Part shown: piece after piece, positions 49,278-57,038 of the stretch
Position numbering within the stretch: position 1 is the stretch's first letter
How the letters are laid out: every line of letters begins with the position of its first letter
From: Novosphingobium resinovorum
Lineage (GTDB): Bacteria > Pseudomonadota > Alphaproteobacteria > Sphingomonadales > Sphingomonadaceae
NCBI RefSeq assembly: GCF_001742225.1
Contig: NZ_CP017079.1
Location: forward strand, 1 to 64,000
Length of the DNA stretch: 64,000 bases
Reading direction: 5' to 3'
Made by a program: the position numbers and the translations under genes
Notes under the pieces: model-generated
Seen by the model: only the letters and a program-made list of their open reading frames with translations
Database searches by the model: none
Told to the model about the DNA's origin: nothing

Positions 49278-49551
49278 GATTGAGGCGGCAAGCCGCCGCG
49301 CTGATTTGTCGCGTTTGGGGCCTGTTCCTGCCCCCTGCCGCAAGGGCTAGACCGTCTCCGCCGCTGCGCGGCTCCGCTTGGCGACCAGGCGGGTTTCCCC
49401 GCCCTTCCTTCGCTGCGCTCCGTGCAGGGCGGGTGATCCCCCTCCCCCCTGATCGGCCCCGTTTGCGGCATTCCCCGGCCCAGCGTCGCCCGCTTTCGGC
49501 AGAAGTCGATGACCCGTCATCGCCTTCGGCTCAATTAGGAAGGGAAAGCCC
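49278..49551 (+). repeat. Type II leader repeat, copy 2
   Basis: 274 bp near-identical to 47244-47520 and again ending directly at a start codon (49552), with AGGAAGGGAAAGCCC replacing the end of copy 1. Confidence 0.85.
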
Positions 49552-49800
49552 ATGAAAATCCGTATCTACCGCCAGACCGAGCAGGACTTTGACCGGATCG
49601 AGATCGAGGGCGCGACCTTTGAAACCATCGTCAGCCGGGCAGCGGTCGAGGGGCTTCAATGCAGCGGTTACGACAGCAATCCGAGCCAGCGGCCTGAGTT
49701 GCAGGGCGCACCGAAATTCAAGGGCGTTTGCGGTCCTATGTGGGATGGCGATGCGATCCGCTACGAGTGCAGCGCCACCTATGCGGAGTTGAGCGCATGA
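49552..49800 (+). CDS. Small hypothetical protein
   Basis: An 82-residue protein (YRQTEQDFDRIEIEGATFET, then GVCGPMWDGDAIRYECSATY). It looks like a small beta-rich fold with three cysteines. Good RBS (GGAAGGGAAAG). It overlaps the next gene by 4 bp. Unknown family; first of three genes behind the second type II leader. Confidence 0.6.
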   Translation: MKIRIYRQTEQDFDRIEIEGATFETIVSRAAVEGLQCSGYDSNPSQRPELQGAPKFKGVCGPMWDGDAIRYECSATYAELSA

Positions 49801-50606
49801 GCGCCGCCGCCGCGATACGCACCGCGCAGGCCGACCAGCTGGGCGACCAGATCATTGCCGCAGGCTTCGCGCCAAACGGCTTTGTGCTGGACATTAACGG
49901 GGCGCTTGATGTGCCCCGCGACTTTCCCCTTTCCGCGCCGTGGAATCTGCCGTCGCGCCTGTTTCAGTTCCCCATCGAGGTCATCCGCGCAGAGCAGGAC
50001 GAGCCGCGCAAGATCGGCCTTCGCCATCCTTTGCTTGCCGCCCATCCTTTCGTGCAACACGTCGAGCGTGCGCTTGGGATCGAGATCGCCCGCGATGGCG
50101 TGACGAACCGCCACGGCTACAGCAACCGCGTTCATTCGCTCTGGCATCATGCGGTGGACCTTATCAGCGCCGGGAAATGGCGCGAATTGCTCGCCACGCA
50201 GGAGTTCACCGAGCCGCGCAATATCTTCAATGCCGTTGTCTATGGCCTTCGCTATTCGGACCACGCCGACAGGAAGGCGAGCGGCCACATCAGCACCGTC
50301 GAGGCCCGCCAGATCATGCGGGAAATGGGAGCTACCGAGCCGACCGACCGCGCCGCGTTGCTTCGCAGCTTTTCCGCGCCGTCGCCCTGCCAGCAGGAAC
50401 GCGGGGCCGAGCATTGGCCGATCAATCTTCACGGACCTTGCGCCGAGGATAAGGCATGGTCTTTCATCATCGGGATCGAGGATGGTTGGTTTTCCTATGA
50501 CCGTTCCGGGCATCTGCAATGGTCCCCCATGGGCCGCGACCGTTACGCGGCAGGCGATAGCGCCAGCTTTACCGAGGCGAGCGGCCAGACCGCTTTCGCC
50601 TTTTGA
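49797..50606 (+). CDS. Hypothetical protein, 269 residues
   Basis: A soluble protein starting at the ATG that overlaps the previous stop. Visible stretches: AAGFAPNGFVLDINGALDVP, FVQHVERALGIEIARDGVTN, DLISAGKWRELLATQEFTEP and a C-terminal PMGRDRYAAGDSASFTEASG. No catalytic motif is recognised. It lies between two small genes in the same operon behind the type II leader. Confidence 0.6.
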   Translation: MSAAAAIRTAQADQLGDQIIAAGFAPNGFVLDINGALDVPRDFPLSAPWNLPSRLFQFPIEVIRAEQDEPRKIGLRHPLLAAHPFVQHVERALGIEIARDGVTNRHGYSNRVHSLWHHAVDLISAGKWRELLATQEFTEPRNIFNAVVYGLRYSDHADRKASGHISTVEARQIMREMGATEPTDRAALLRSFSAPSPCQQERGAEHWPINLHGPCAEDKAWSFIIGIEDGWFSYDRSGHLQWSPMGRDRYAAGDSASFTEASGQTAFAF

Positions 50607-50617
50607 GGGGATCGAGC

Positions 50618-51238
50618 ATGGCCCGCCATTGCATCCGCGAACCTCGCTACGTTCCCCCGGTGCAGCGCATCGGGGAGCAACCCGACTTGTTCGGTGGACC
50701 GACCCTTAGCCACGTTGCCGAGCGCCAAGGACCGCCGAAAGGATGGCAGCGCCAATTGCAGAAATGGGGCCGCTGCACCGTCATTGCCGATCTTGAGGCA
50801 GCGCCGCCGTCTGTCATCGACCCTCCCCCGTCCCCGTCTCCGGTTTTCCTTGTCGCTTGCGTTGCTGCGAAGCTGGACCGCCCCGCCCCGGCGCGCGATC
50901 TTTACGCATCGCCATGGTTCCAGAAGGCCCGTGCCTATGTCGAACGACAGGGCGGCGCATGGTTCATCCTGTCAGCAAAGCATGGCCTGATCGCCCCGGA
51001 AACCGTCATCGCGCCCTATGACGAAACGCTAGGCGCGATGAAGGCAGGCGCGCGCCGCCTTTGGGGCGCGCGCGTGATCGAAGCAATGGCCGAGCAGATC
51101 GACGCCGCCGCGCCGCTGATCGTTCTCGCAGGCCGCAACTATCGCGATCCCCTTTGGCCGCAGATCGAACGGCGCGCATCGGTTCCGATGGAGGGGCTTG
51201 GAATCGGTCAGCAGCTCGCTTGGTTGAGCGACAACTGA
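50618..51238 (+). CDS. DUF6884 domain protein
   Basis: A 206-residue protein. The C-terminal ~130 residues match DUF6884: VFLVACVAAKLDRPAPARDL, YASPWFQKARAYVERQGG, then WFILSAKHGLIAPETVIAPY. The family is related to small nucleic-acid-associated proteins and is common in plasmids and phages, but its reaction is unknown. A proline-rich linker joins it to a short N-terminal segment. GAGGGGATCGAGC precedes the ATG. Confidence 0.75.
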   Translation: MARHCIREPRYVPPVQRIGEQPDLFGGPTLSHVAERQGPPKGWQRQLQKWGRCTVIADLEAAPPSVIDPPPSPSPVFLVACVAAKLDRPAPARDLYASPWFQKARAYVERQGGAWFILSAKHGLIAPETVIAPYDETLGAMKAGARRLWGARVIEAMAEQIDAAAPLIVLAGRNYRDPLWPQIERRASVPMEGLGIGQQLAWLSDN

Positions 51239-51299
51239 GAGCGAGAATTGTCGCGGTCCATGCGCAACTTCGCACGATGCGCTTCGAGGGGGCATCTGT

Positions 51300-51752
51300 T
51301 TGTCGCGCCGCCCTTTCAATCTATCCAACGCCATTTGGCGTTGTGAGTTTGAGGATTATAGGCCCAGCAACGGCCCAAGCCCCCCGGTAGGGCCGCCCAC
51401 TCTCGGCAAGCGCAAATGGCGTAGTTTGCGCTTGCCGGGAGACCAGTTGCCCTCTCTATATGGCAAGGTGACTGCCCTCTCACCGACAGCGCCCTTGTGG
51501 ACCCAAGATCAGGCCATCGCCTATGAGGCGGCCCTTGAGGCCATCAACGACGTTATCGCCGGTTACAGTGAGCAGATCGCGCTCGAGCATGGTTGCGTAG
51601 CGCCGAACGCGGCGCGGATCGCTTGGCTCGAAATGCGGACGGATCAGGCATCGGCCACCGGCCATGCGCTCAATGTGGTGGATGATGAGAATGTCCGGCA
51701 AACGCTGCTGGAATACAGCGCGATCGTTCGGGCGCGAGACGGCGCAGGGTGA
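51300..51752 (+). CDS. Hypothetical protein, uncertain start
   Basis: An open frame of 150 codons from a TTG at 51300 with GAGGGGG upstream. The C-terminal part (TQDQAIAYEAALEAINDVIA, then TDQASATGHALNVVDDENVR) looks like a normal helical protein. The first ~60 residues are less protein-like, so the true start may be further in. No family recognised. Confidence 0.5.
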   Translation: MSRRPFNLSNAIWRCEFEDYRPSNGPSPPVGPPTLGKRKWRSLRLPGDQLPSLYGKVTALSPTAPLWTQDQAIAYEAALEAINDVIAGYSEQIALEHGCVAPNAARIAWLEMRTDQASATGHALNVVDDENVRQTLLEYSAIVRARDGAG

Positions 51753-51834
51753 AGGTCCGCTCGATGGGCGGGCGTTAGTTTGTTAAATCCCCCCGTCAGT
51801 GTCTTCCTAGCATGAGGGCTGCACCAGGCCGCAT

Positions 51835-51916
51835 CAAGGATCGGCGGTTCCCCCAATTTGCTGCGCAAATCGGCTCCCCCACCGCCCGCTAGCGCGGCCG
51901 CTTCGCGGTCCCTGAC
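51835..51916 (+). repeat. Type III leader repeat, copy 1
   Basis: 82 bp, 80 of 82 identical to 52450-52531. Starts CAAGGATCGGCGGT, contains CAATTTGCTGCGCAAATCGG (inverted repeat ATTTGC-TGC-GCAAAT) and CGCGGCCGCTTCGCGGTCC. 57 bp before the start at 51974. Confidence 0.85.
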
Positions 51917-51973
51917 CCGACCCGGCGCTGCCCTCCCCTTGGCCTTGCCAATTCCGGCAACAAGGAGGTTGTT

Positions 51974-52291
51974 ATGTCTCATCGTCTGTTCGCTCAGCTG
52001 GCTTTCGAGCGTGCGCTTGGAAATGCTGCGATCGAGGCGCTGGCGACCGCGTTGAACGATAAGGATCATTTCGACGCGGAAAGCATGTGGCCGAAAGACC
52101 CGATGTTTATCGGCAAGACGAGTGCTGACATCGAGGCGGTTGCGGCCGAGCTGGGCCAGATCATCGAGGACCGTATAAAGGACGTGCTCGACGGCCCCGG
52201 CATCCGCAACATCGAGCGCGGCGAATGCGTCTATCCGCAAGTCGTCGCGGTCGTGCTGGCGGCCAAGGCGAAGCGCGGCCAATCCGGCTGA
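51974..52291 (+). CDS. Hypothetical protein, 105 residues
   Basis: A soluble helical protein (LFAQLAFERALGNAAIEALA, then KTSADIEAVAAELGQIIEDR) with a strong RBS (AAGGAGGTTGTT). Middle part SMWPKDPMFIGK. No family known to me. Likely expressed from the type III leader upstream. Confidence 0.62.
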   Translation: MSHRLFAQLAFERALGNAAIEALATALNDKDHFDAESMWPKDPMFIGKTSADIEAVAAELGQIIEDRIKDVLDGPGIRNIERGECVYPQVVAVVLAAKAKRGQSG

Positions 52292-52588
52292 CGCCGGAGG
52301 GGCGGGCTAACCCCGCCCCCTTTCGCCCGCTGGGCGAAACCGATGATCTCGGTGCCATGCAGAGCGCGGGGCGGGGCATCGAACCCCGCCCCGCGCAATC
52401 TCTTCTCTCTGTGTGTCGTGGCATTTTGGCATGGGTGCGCGCCAGCTTTCAAGGATCGGCGGTCCCCCCAATTTGCTGCGCAAATCGGCTCCCCCACCGC
52501 CCGCTAACGCGGCCGCTTCGCGGTCCCTGACAGCCGGCGCCGGTGCCCATGCCGGGTGTCTCCCGTCACCAACGAGAAGGAGAACCGG
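52292..52588. other. Intergenic region with type III leader copy 2
   Basis: No gene seen. The second type III repeat is at 52450-52531. Its left part has pieces (CCCCGCCCC, GCGAAACCGATGATCTCGG) recalling other leaders. AGAAGGAG lies before the start at 52589. Confidence 0.5.
52450..52531 (+). repeat. Type III leader repeat, copy 2
   Basis: 82 bp with two substitutions relative to 51835-51916, again 57 bp before a start codon (52589). Confidence 0.85.
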
Positions 52589-52810
52589 ATGCACATCAAA
52601 TTGTTTAGAGCACTGAAAGCGGCTAATCTGTCCGACGACGCCGCAGCGGAAGTTGTAGAGGCTATTGAGGAGTATATCGCCGTGAAGGTTCAGGAGGCGA
52701 ACAAGGGAATCGAAAGCAAGCTGACGGCACAAACTTGGGTCATCGGCAGCGTCGGTTTCGTCCTCGCAGTCATCGGCCTCGCGCCCGCTTTCATCAAACT
52801 GTTCCAGTAA
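52589..52810 (+). CDS. Coiled-coil protein with C-terminal membrane anchor
   Basis: A 73-residue protein: residues 1-45 form amphipathic helices (ALKAANLSDDAAAEVVEAIE, VKVQEANKGIESKLTAQTW), then a membrane segment (VIGSVGFVLAVIGLAPAFI). This layout recalls DUF1640/Bdr-like tail-anchored coiled-coil proteins. Strong RBS (AGAAGGAG) and a strong terminator 3 bp past the stop, so it is a single-gene unit. Confidence 0.65.
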   Translation: MHIKLFRALKAANLSDDAAAEVVEAIEEYIAVKVQEANKGIESKLTAQTWVIGSVGFVLAVIGLAPAFIKLFQ

Positions 52811-52813
52811 GAC

Positions 52814-52840
52814 AAAGGGAGGCTTCGGCCTCCCTTTTTT
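52814..52840 (+). terminator. Rho-independent terminator
   Basis: AAAGGGAGGC-TTCG-GCCTCCCTTT followed by TTT, a UUCG-type tetraloop hairpin with T run directly after the stop at 52810. Confidence 0.9.
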
Positions 52841-52872
52841 TGCCGAACCGCCTGATTGTCAGGAGACGCAAA

Positions 52873-53136
52873 TTGACCGACTTCGCACAAGCACGGCTCG
52901 ATATGTTCGAGAGCGGTTTATTCGGCCAGGGCAATGCTTTCTGGCGCTGGATCGCCACGGACGAGGCGCGGCCCTATCTGACCGCTTTCGCCGTCGATCG
53001 CGCGCCACCCAGCGGAAGCGAGTTTTTCGCGGCCGATCTTAGCGCCGAGGATCTACTTGATTCCGAACACCTGGCCGAGCTGGCCCAGAAGATCGAAGCG
53101 GCTCACGGCTACCCCAAGACAGGAGAACGACAGTGA
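52873..53136 (+). CDS. Hypothetical protein, TTG start
   Basis: An 87-residue protein, chosen start TTG with AGGAG 6-7 nt upstream. It begins TDFAQARLDMFESGLFGQGN and has an acidic middle (FFAADLSAEDLLDSEHLAEL). It overlaps the next gene by 4 bp (GTGA). No family recognised. Confidence 0.58.
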   Translation: MTDFAQARLDMFESGLFGQGNAFWRWIATDEARPYLTAFAVDRAPPSGSEFFAADLSAEDLLDSEHLAELAQKIEAAHGYPKTGERQ

Positions 53137-53345
53137 CCGCATCACTCGCCGAGCGTCGCAGTCCGCTCACCATCAAGCCCGACCCGTCCAAGGCCGCGCA
53201 GGCGTGCCGCCTGCTGATCCGCGCCTATCTTGACGGCCCCGATGGCGTCGAATGGTCGGACGTCCAAGACGCCCTGACCGTCGCCCTGCAAGCCTTTCAC
53301 TTGCCGGAGACGTTCGTTGAAACCGAGGGCGGACGATGGCAGTAA
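53133..53345 (+). CDS. Small hypothetical protein, GTG start
   Basis: A 70-residue protein (LTIKPDPSKAAQACRLLIRA, then GVEWSDVQDALTVALQAFHL). The GTG overlaps the preceding stop, a translational-coupling arrangement. Mostly helical, no motif recognised. Confidence 0.58.
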   Translation: MTASLAERRSPLTIKPDPSKAAQACRLLIRAYLDGPDGVEWSDVQDALTVALQAFHLPETFVETEGGRWQ

Positions 53346-53392
53346 GGCACAGCACTTCGCGCCGTGGCTTCCGAAACACGCAGGAGAATTCA

Positions 53393-53839
53393 ATGCGGAA
53401 CATCGCTCTAGTCCTGGCATTACTTGCCACCACTGGCCCCGTAGCAGCGCAGGATTACCTAGGCACGCATCTCGACTCGGTTCGAGACGAAACACTGCGT
53501 CGTCACCAACAGGACATGGTGACGGACAGGCCTGGCGAGAGAAGGTCCAAGGCGCCTCCGCGTACCACGCCGTCACGGCAGGTTTCGCAGGCCGAGCGGC
53601 AAGCCGCCTTCTCTAGAAACAAGGCCGAGTATCGTCGCAGGATGCTGCGGGACGGCCCCGCCGCAGCGAACCGATGGCTGGACGAGCAGGCTGGCGCAGC
53701 CCCGGCCGACGCCCGTCCGAGGGCGACAACGCGCACCGGCAAGACGAGCTGCAAGAAGGTTCGCTGGGTCAATCGCGCGACGCCGGGATTCGGTGGAGGC
53801 CCGATGACAATGAGCCGGGTCGCCGTCTGCGCGGACTAG
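53393..53839 (+). CDS. Exported hypothetical protein
   Basis: A 148-residue protein with a signal peptide (IALVLALLATTGPVAA, cleavage before QDYLG near residue 20). The mature part is basic and Arg-rich (ERQAAFSRNKAEYRRRMLRD), with two cysteines near the end (TSCKKVRW, VAVCAD). AGGAGAATTCA precedes the ATG. Probably periplasmic; function unknown. Confidence 0.65.
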   Translation: MRNIALVLALLATTGPVAAQDYLGTHLDSVRDETLRRHQQDMVTDRPGERRSKAPPRTTPSRQVSQAERQAAFSRNKAEYRRRMLRDGPAAANRWLDEQAGAAPADARPRATTRTGKTSCKKVRWVNRATPGFGGGPMTMSRVAVCAD

Positions 53840-54216
53840 TTTGCGAGGGACGCGATCCGCCCCGACCCGGCACGACTTAAGCGCTTAAGCGAAGCCGCCC
53901 CTCGGGGCGGCCTGGTTCGCCTATCGCGACCCCGGCGTTGCGCCGGCGTCGGGTTCCTTGTTCGCAGCTCCGGCCGGCGGCCGCGTAGCATGCTCCGCAC
54001 AGCTCACCCCTTCATTCCCTGCATTACAACCAGCTCCATCATTCTGCTGCACCACCACCAGGCGTGCCGTTGAGCTGTTGTTGCCGGGGTTAGGATCCAC
54101 GACCCCCGCAGGTGGAGTCACCGTGGCCGTGCTGACTAGCCGCAGCCGCCTAGCGGCCCGCAGCGGTGGCCGGGGAACCGGCCACCGCACCCGCAATCCG
54201 AGACAGGAGCCACGCC
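53840..54216. other. Intergenic region with a surface-protein relic
   Basis: No intact gene. It holds CTTAAGCGCTTAAG and a CCGCCCCTCGGGGCGG hairpin, then the DUF11-type relic on the minus strand. The right part ends in GACAGGAGCCACGCC before the start at 54217. Confidence 0.5.
53921..54136 (-). pseudogene. Relic of a DUF11-repeat surface protein
   Basis: The minus strand encodes VSTATVTPPAGVVDPNPGNN followed by SSTARLVVVQQ, the unmistakable end of a DUF11 (conserved repeat domain) unit of cell-surface proteins. A stop at 53921 follows. Upstream the frame turns into Arg/Pro-rich nonsense. Only the last repeat and tail survive, with no start. It is a fragment left by an earlier rearrangement. 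Confidence 0.6.
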
Positions 54217-54477
54217 ATGAGCAACGACACCGAGACGGCAGCCCGTGCCCTGGTCGAAGCCACCCGCAGCGGCAAGCTCGGCGACGCCTACCGCGTCCTG
54301 GACAAACGCCCCGTGGACGAGGTGCAGGCAATCGCCTTGCAGGCCGGATTCTCGTGCATCAGCCGCACCAACCGGCGCAGCTTCATGGTGCACATCGTCC
54401 GCCAGGTGGCGGACGCCGCCCGCAACAAGACCGACGGCTACGGCCTGCGCGACCTCGCCGCCAAGGCGGCGCGCTGA
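54217..54477 (+). CDS. Small hypothetical protein
   Basis: An 86-residue helical protein (ARALVEATRSGKLGDAYRVL, then FSCISRTNRRSFMVHIVRQV and a basic end DLAAKAAR). AGGAG lies 7 nt before the ATG. The Arg-rich middle may bind nucleic acid. Unknown family. Confidence 0.6.
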   Translation: MSNDTETAARALVEATRSGKLGDAYRVLDKRPVDEVQAIALQAGFSCISRTNRRSFMVHIVRQVADAARNKTDGYGLRDLAAKAAR

Positions 54478-54528
54478 CGCCCGCCGCCAAGGGCCGTGAC
54501 CGGCCCCTTAGCGCCGTGCGCGCCGGGG

Positions 54529-54789
54529 TTATTTGCGAGTAGCTGTGCGCTGTTGCTCCGCCACGTCGCGGATCATAGCTGCCCAGCATCCCAAGATCAT
54601 GCCCTCTTCATTATCGACTTCGCTTGTGGCGACCGCATAGATACCCAGCAAGTTTGCAACCTCGCTCGCCTCGACAATGCCTTGGCGCGCAAGCAGCGTG
54701 GCAAACATCGAGAGTGCTCCCCCCATTGCCCGCACCAGCGGCGCATCTTGTAGCAGTCGGTCAAATTCGCGGGGCGGGTTACTGGACAT
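54529..54789 (-). CDS. Small hypothetical protein downstream of XRE gene
   Basis: An 86-residue helical protein (FDRLLQDAPLVRAMGGALSM, then SEVANLLGIYAVATSEVDNE). It follows the XRE gene by 32 bp on the minus strand and is probably co-transcribed. No motif recognised. Confidence 0.58.
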   Translation of the reverse strand: MSSNPPREFDRLLQDAPLVRAMGGALSMFATLLARQGIVEASEVANLLGIYAVATSEVDNEEGMILGCWAAMIRDVAEQQRTATRK

Positions 54790-54821
54790 AGATTGTTCCG
54801 ATCAAATTAAGCGACTGCCTT

Positions 54822-55079
54822 TCAGGACTTATCGCGGGAAGTGCTATCCGCTGCCAATAATTCGACAACCGATAATCCGAAAACATCGGCAAGGCTCTCC
54901 AAGGTAGCAAGCGTTGGATTACCATGTCCGCGCACCATGTATGAAATATGTGACGCCGCAACGCCCGAGCGTTCGGACAACTCCCCTTGAGTTATGCCTA
55001 GTTTCTTTAGTTCGCGAGCGATGTTGGCCCCTAGCTGGGCCATCAACGGCGATGTTCGTTTCAGGTATATGGTTGGCAT
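54822..55079 (-). CDS. XRE-family transcriptional regulator
   Basis: An 85-residue single-domain HTH_3 protein: ANIARELKKLGITQGELSER, then GVAASHISYMVRGHGNPTLA and LESLADVFGLSVVELL. It is divergent from the sigma-4-like gene, and the region between contains an inverted repeat (55126-55166). It probably represses itself and perhaps the divergent operon. Confidence 0.85.
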   Translation of the reverse strand: MPTIYLKRTSPLMAQLGANIARELKKLGITQGELSERSGVAASHISYMVRGHGNPTLATLESLADVFGLSVVELLAADSTSRDKS

Positions 55080-55125
55080 CGTGTTCGCGTCCTTCTGGCT
55101 AGGCGCAGAATGTCGGCACGGGCAG

Positions 55126-55166
55126 CATGGCGCAATAGGGTTGCTCTAGAAGCTATTTGCGCCATG
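55126..55166. promoter_or_regulatory. Inverted repeat between divergent XRE and sigma-4-like genes
   Basis: CATGGCGCAATAG and CTATTTGCGCCATGG form 13- to 14-bp arms with a one-base slip and a 14-bp spacer. Likely operator for the XRE protein. Confidence 0.55.
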
Positions 55167-55204
55167 GCTTTCGCGCCTAGCGCAGATGGTATAGATTGTG
55201 CGCC

Positions 55205-55963
55205 ATGTTCGTGCTGGAACATGGGATAATGAACATGCAGTCACCGATCGCGCTGTTTAATGCGAAGCTTGCCAAGACGGCGAACCATAGCGCAACGGCT
55301 TCGGCTGATAGCCTCGGCGGCAGCGCGATCGAGCGGATCAACGATCCTCACATTATGGACAAACTGCTAGCAACTCTCGAACCGCGAGAAGAGCAAATTG
55401 TGCGCCTAAGGATTGGTGGTCCCGAGGGGGAAGCGCAAACGCAGCGAACAGTGGCAAGTGTGGTGGGGCTTTCGCCTGGTTCGATCGGACAGATCGAAGC
55501 AAAGGCCTACAGACGGATGCGATGGGTGATGAACAATCTCGGCACGGACGCGGCCGTGCTCGATGCGCTCATTGCGAAGCGAAATGCTGATAGGGCGCGG
55601 GAAGAGGAAGTTGCCGCTAGCGCGGCCGAAGCAGCGGCCAGAGAGCAGGACCAAAAAAGGATTGATGCTCGACACCGCGATGAAAGGCGGCGCGCGAAAG
55701 CTCGAAAGCGAGCGTGGGAGCGCCAGCTACGCAAGGCGGAGGAACAGCACCAGGCCTTGAATGATGAGGCGGCTTATCTTGCGCAGCGCATAATCGCGCT
55801 AGAAGGACGGAACCGGGTCATTCGCATGTTTCTCCCCCGCAATTCTGAGCTTGAGCGATTGCGCGCAAGAGCGCGCCAGTGCGGAATTGAAATCGCACAA
55901 GCGGACGCAGGCATTGCCAAGCTTCGCTCATCGCCGCCCGAGGGGCCTGACCTTGCTGACTGA
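55205..55963 (+). CDS. Sigma-70 region 4-like protein with long coiled coil
   Basis: A 252-residue protein. Residues ~50-110 read LLATLEPREEQIVRLRIGGP and TVASVVGLSPGSIGQIEAKA YRRMR, a sigma-70 region-4 HTH that would bind -35 elements. There is no region 2, so it is not a full sigma factor. The following ~110 residues are a highly charged coiled coil. It overlaps the serine recombinase gene by 11 bp. It could be an anti-activator, an activator, or a partial sigma for this plasmid's promoters; MNMQSP at 55229 is an alternative start. Confidence 0.7.
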   Translation: MFVLEHGIMNMQSPIALFNAKLAKTANHSATASADSLGGSAIERINDPHIMDKLLATLEPREEQIVRLRIGGPEGEAQTQRTVASVVGLSPGSIGQIEAKAYRRMRWVMNNLGTDAAVLDALIAKRNADRAREEEVAASAAEAAAREQDQKRIDARHRDERRRAKARKRAWERQLRKAEEQHQALNDEAAYLAQRIIALEGRNRVIRMFLPRNSELERLRARARQCGIEIAQADAGIAKLRSSPPEGPDLAD

Positions 55964-56645
55964 GAACGTTCCTTCCCCTGCCCCACAGATTGCCCGCGTC
56001 TATCTGCGCGTCAGCACCGACGCGCAGGATTTGCGTCGCCAAGACGCGATCGTGGGCGAAGCAAAGGCCGCAGGCTACTATGTCGCGGCGGTCTATCGAG
56101 AGAAGGCATCGGGTGCCCGCGCCGACCGCCCCGAGCTTTTGCGAATGATTGCCGATCTTCAACCCGGCGAAGTAGTGATCGCGGAGAAGATCGACCGGAT
56201 AAGTCGTCTCCCCTTGACCGAGGCTGAGCAGCTGGTTGAGACAATTCGTGCGCGAGGCGCGCGACTTGCCATTCCCGGCGTCGTGGACCTGTCCGACCTC
56301 GCGGCCGATGCCGATGGCATCGCCCGCATCGTGCTCGAATCTGTTCAGGCGATGCTCTTGAAGATCGCCTTACAGATGGCCCACGACGATTACACCGATC
56401 GCCGCGAGCGACAGCGCCAGGGTATCGCCTTGGCAAAAGCCGCAGGTCGCAGCGGAGGGCGCAAAGGCGATCGGGCAACGCACGCCCGCATTGTGGCATT
56501 GCGCGAGGCGGGCAAGAGCATTGCCAAAACGGCAGAGCTGGCCGATTGCGACCGCAGCACAGTCAAGCGAGTATGGGCGGCGCATCGCGCCGCCCAGGTG
56601 CAAGAACCCAGCCCTCAGCGAAATCACCGTGAGCGGAAACGCTGA
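55953..56645 (+). CDS. Serine recombinase (resolvase family)
   Basis: A 230-residue small serine recombinase. Catalytic Ser in RVYLRVSTDAQDLRRQD near residue 18, VIAEKIDRISRLPL near 78, and a C-terminal HTH (GKSIAKTAELADCDRSTVKR). The start is a TTG inside the end of the sigma-4-like gene, so the two are coupled. It is not part of a transposon here; as a plasmid gene it likely resolves multimers. Pairing with a sigma-4-like protein is unusual. Confidence 0.87.
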   Translation: MLTENVPSPAPQIARVYLRVSTDAQDLRRQDAIVGEAKAAGYYVAAVYREKASGARADRPELLRMIADLQPGEVVIAEKIDRISRLPLTEAEQLVETIRARGARLAIPGVVDLSDLAADADGIARIVLESVQAMLLKIALQMAHDDYTDRRERQRQGIALAKAAGRSGGRKGDRATHARIVALREAGKSIAKTAELADCDRSTVKRVWAAHRAAQVQEPSPQRNHRERKR

Positions 56646-56668
56646 TTGCCCTTTCTGTTCGGCTTCGC

Positions 56669-56690
56669 GCCGGTGGCAGCTGCCACCGGC
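56669..56690. promoter_or_regulatory. GGTGGCAGCTGCCACC palindrome, site 7
   Basis: Core at 56672-56687, extended to a 22-bp perfect palindrome, 23 bp after the recombinase stop. Confidence 0.8.
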
Positions 56691-56806
56691 AGTCCCCTGC
56701 CCGCGTCAACGGACTGCCAGCCAGGGAAAGAGCGGCGGAGCCGCGACAGGGTTTTCCAATCGCCCCCATGCCGATCGAGCGCAGCGACCTATGGGCGCCA
56801 ATGGCC

Positions 56807-56822
56807 GGTGGCAGCTGCCACC
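56807..56822. promoter_or_regulatory. GGTGGCAGCTGCCACC palindrome, site 8
   Basis: Exact 16-bp core in the ssb leader, 135 bp after site 7. Confidence 0.8.
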
Positions 56823-57038
56823 ACCGCCAGTCCAAATTGCTGCATCTACTCGGGCGGTTTCCTTTGGGCGTTGCTGTCTGACGGATACGAACTGCGCATC
56901 GCCACTAATGCGGGCAAGCAGAAAACCGGCCTTCGGCCTTGGGTTTCCGCAAGCGGACCCTCCCATTTTCAGCTTGCCCGCGTGGCTCAGCTCCGCCGCA
57001 AAAAATCCGTCAGCAACGCTTATCCAAAGGAGACTACC

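Larger units (their letters stand above)
56646..57038. other. Long leader upstream of ssb with two palindromes
   Basis: 393 bp without a supported gene. Carries palindrome sites 7 (56669-56690) and 8 (56807-56822), several hairpins (GGCAGTCC...GGACTGCC at 56687-56724; CCGGCCTTCGGCC), and AAAGGAG before the ssb start. It resembles the other leaders in layout but not in sequence. Confidence 0.55.

Noticed and set aside
54217..54477. Toxin-antitoxin role for the small gene after the DUF11 relic
   Set aside because: No partner gene, overlap or operator was seen; left as hypothetical.
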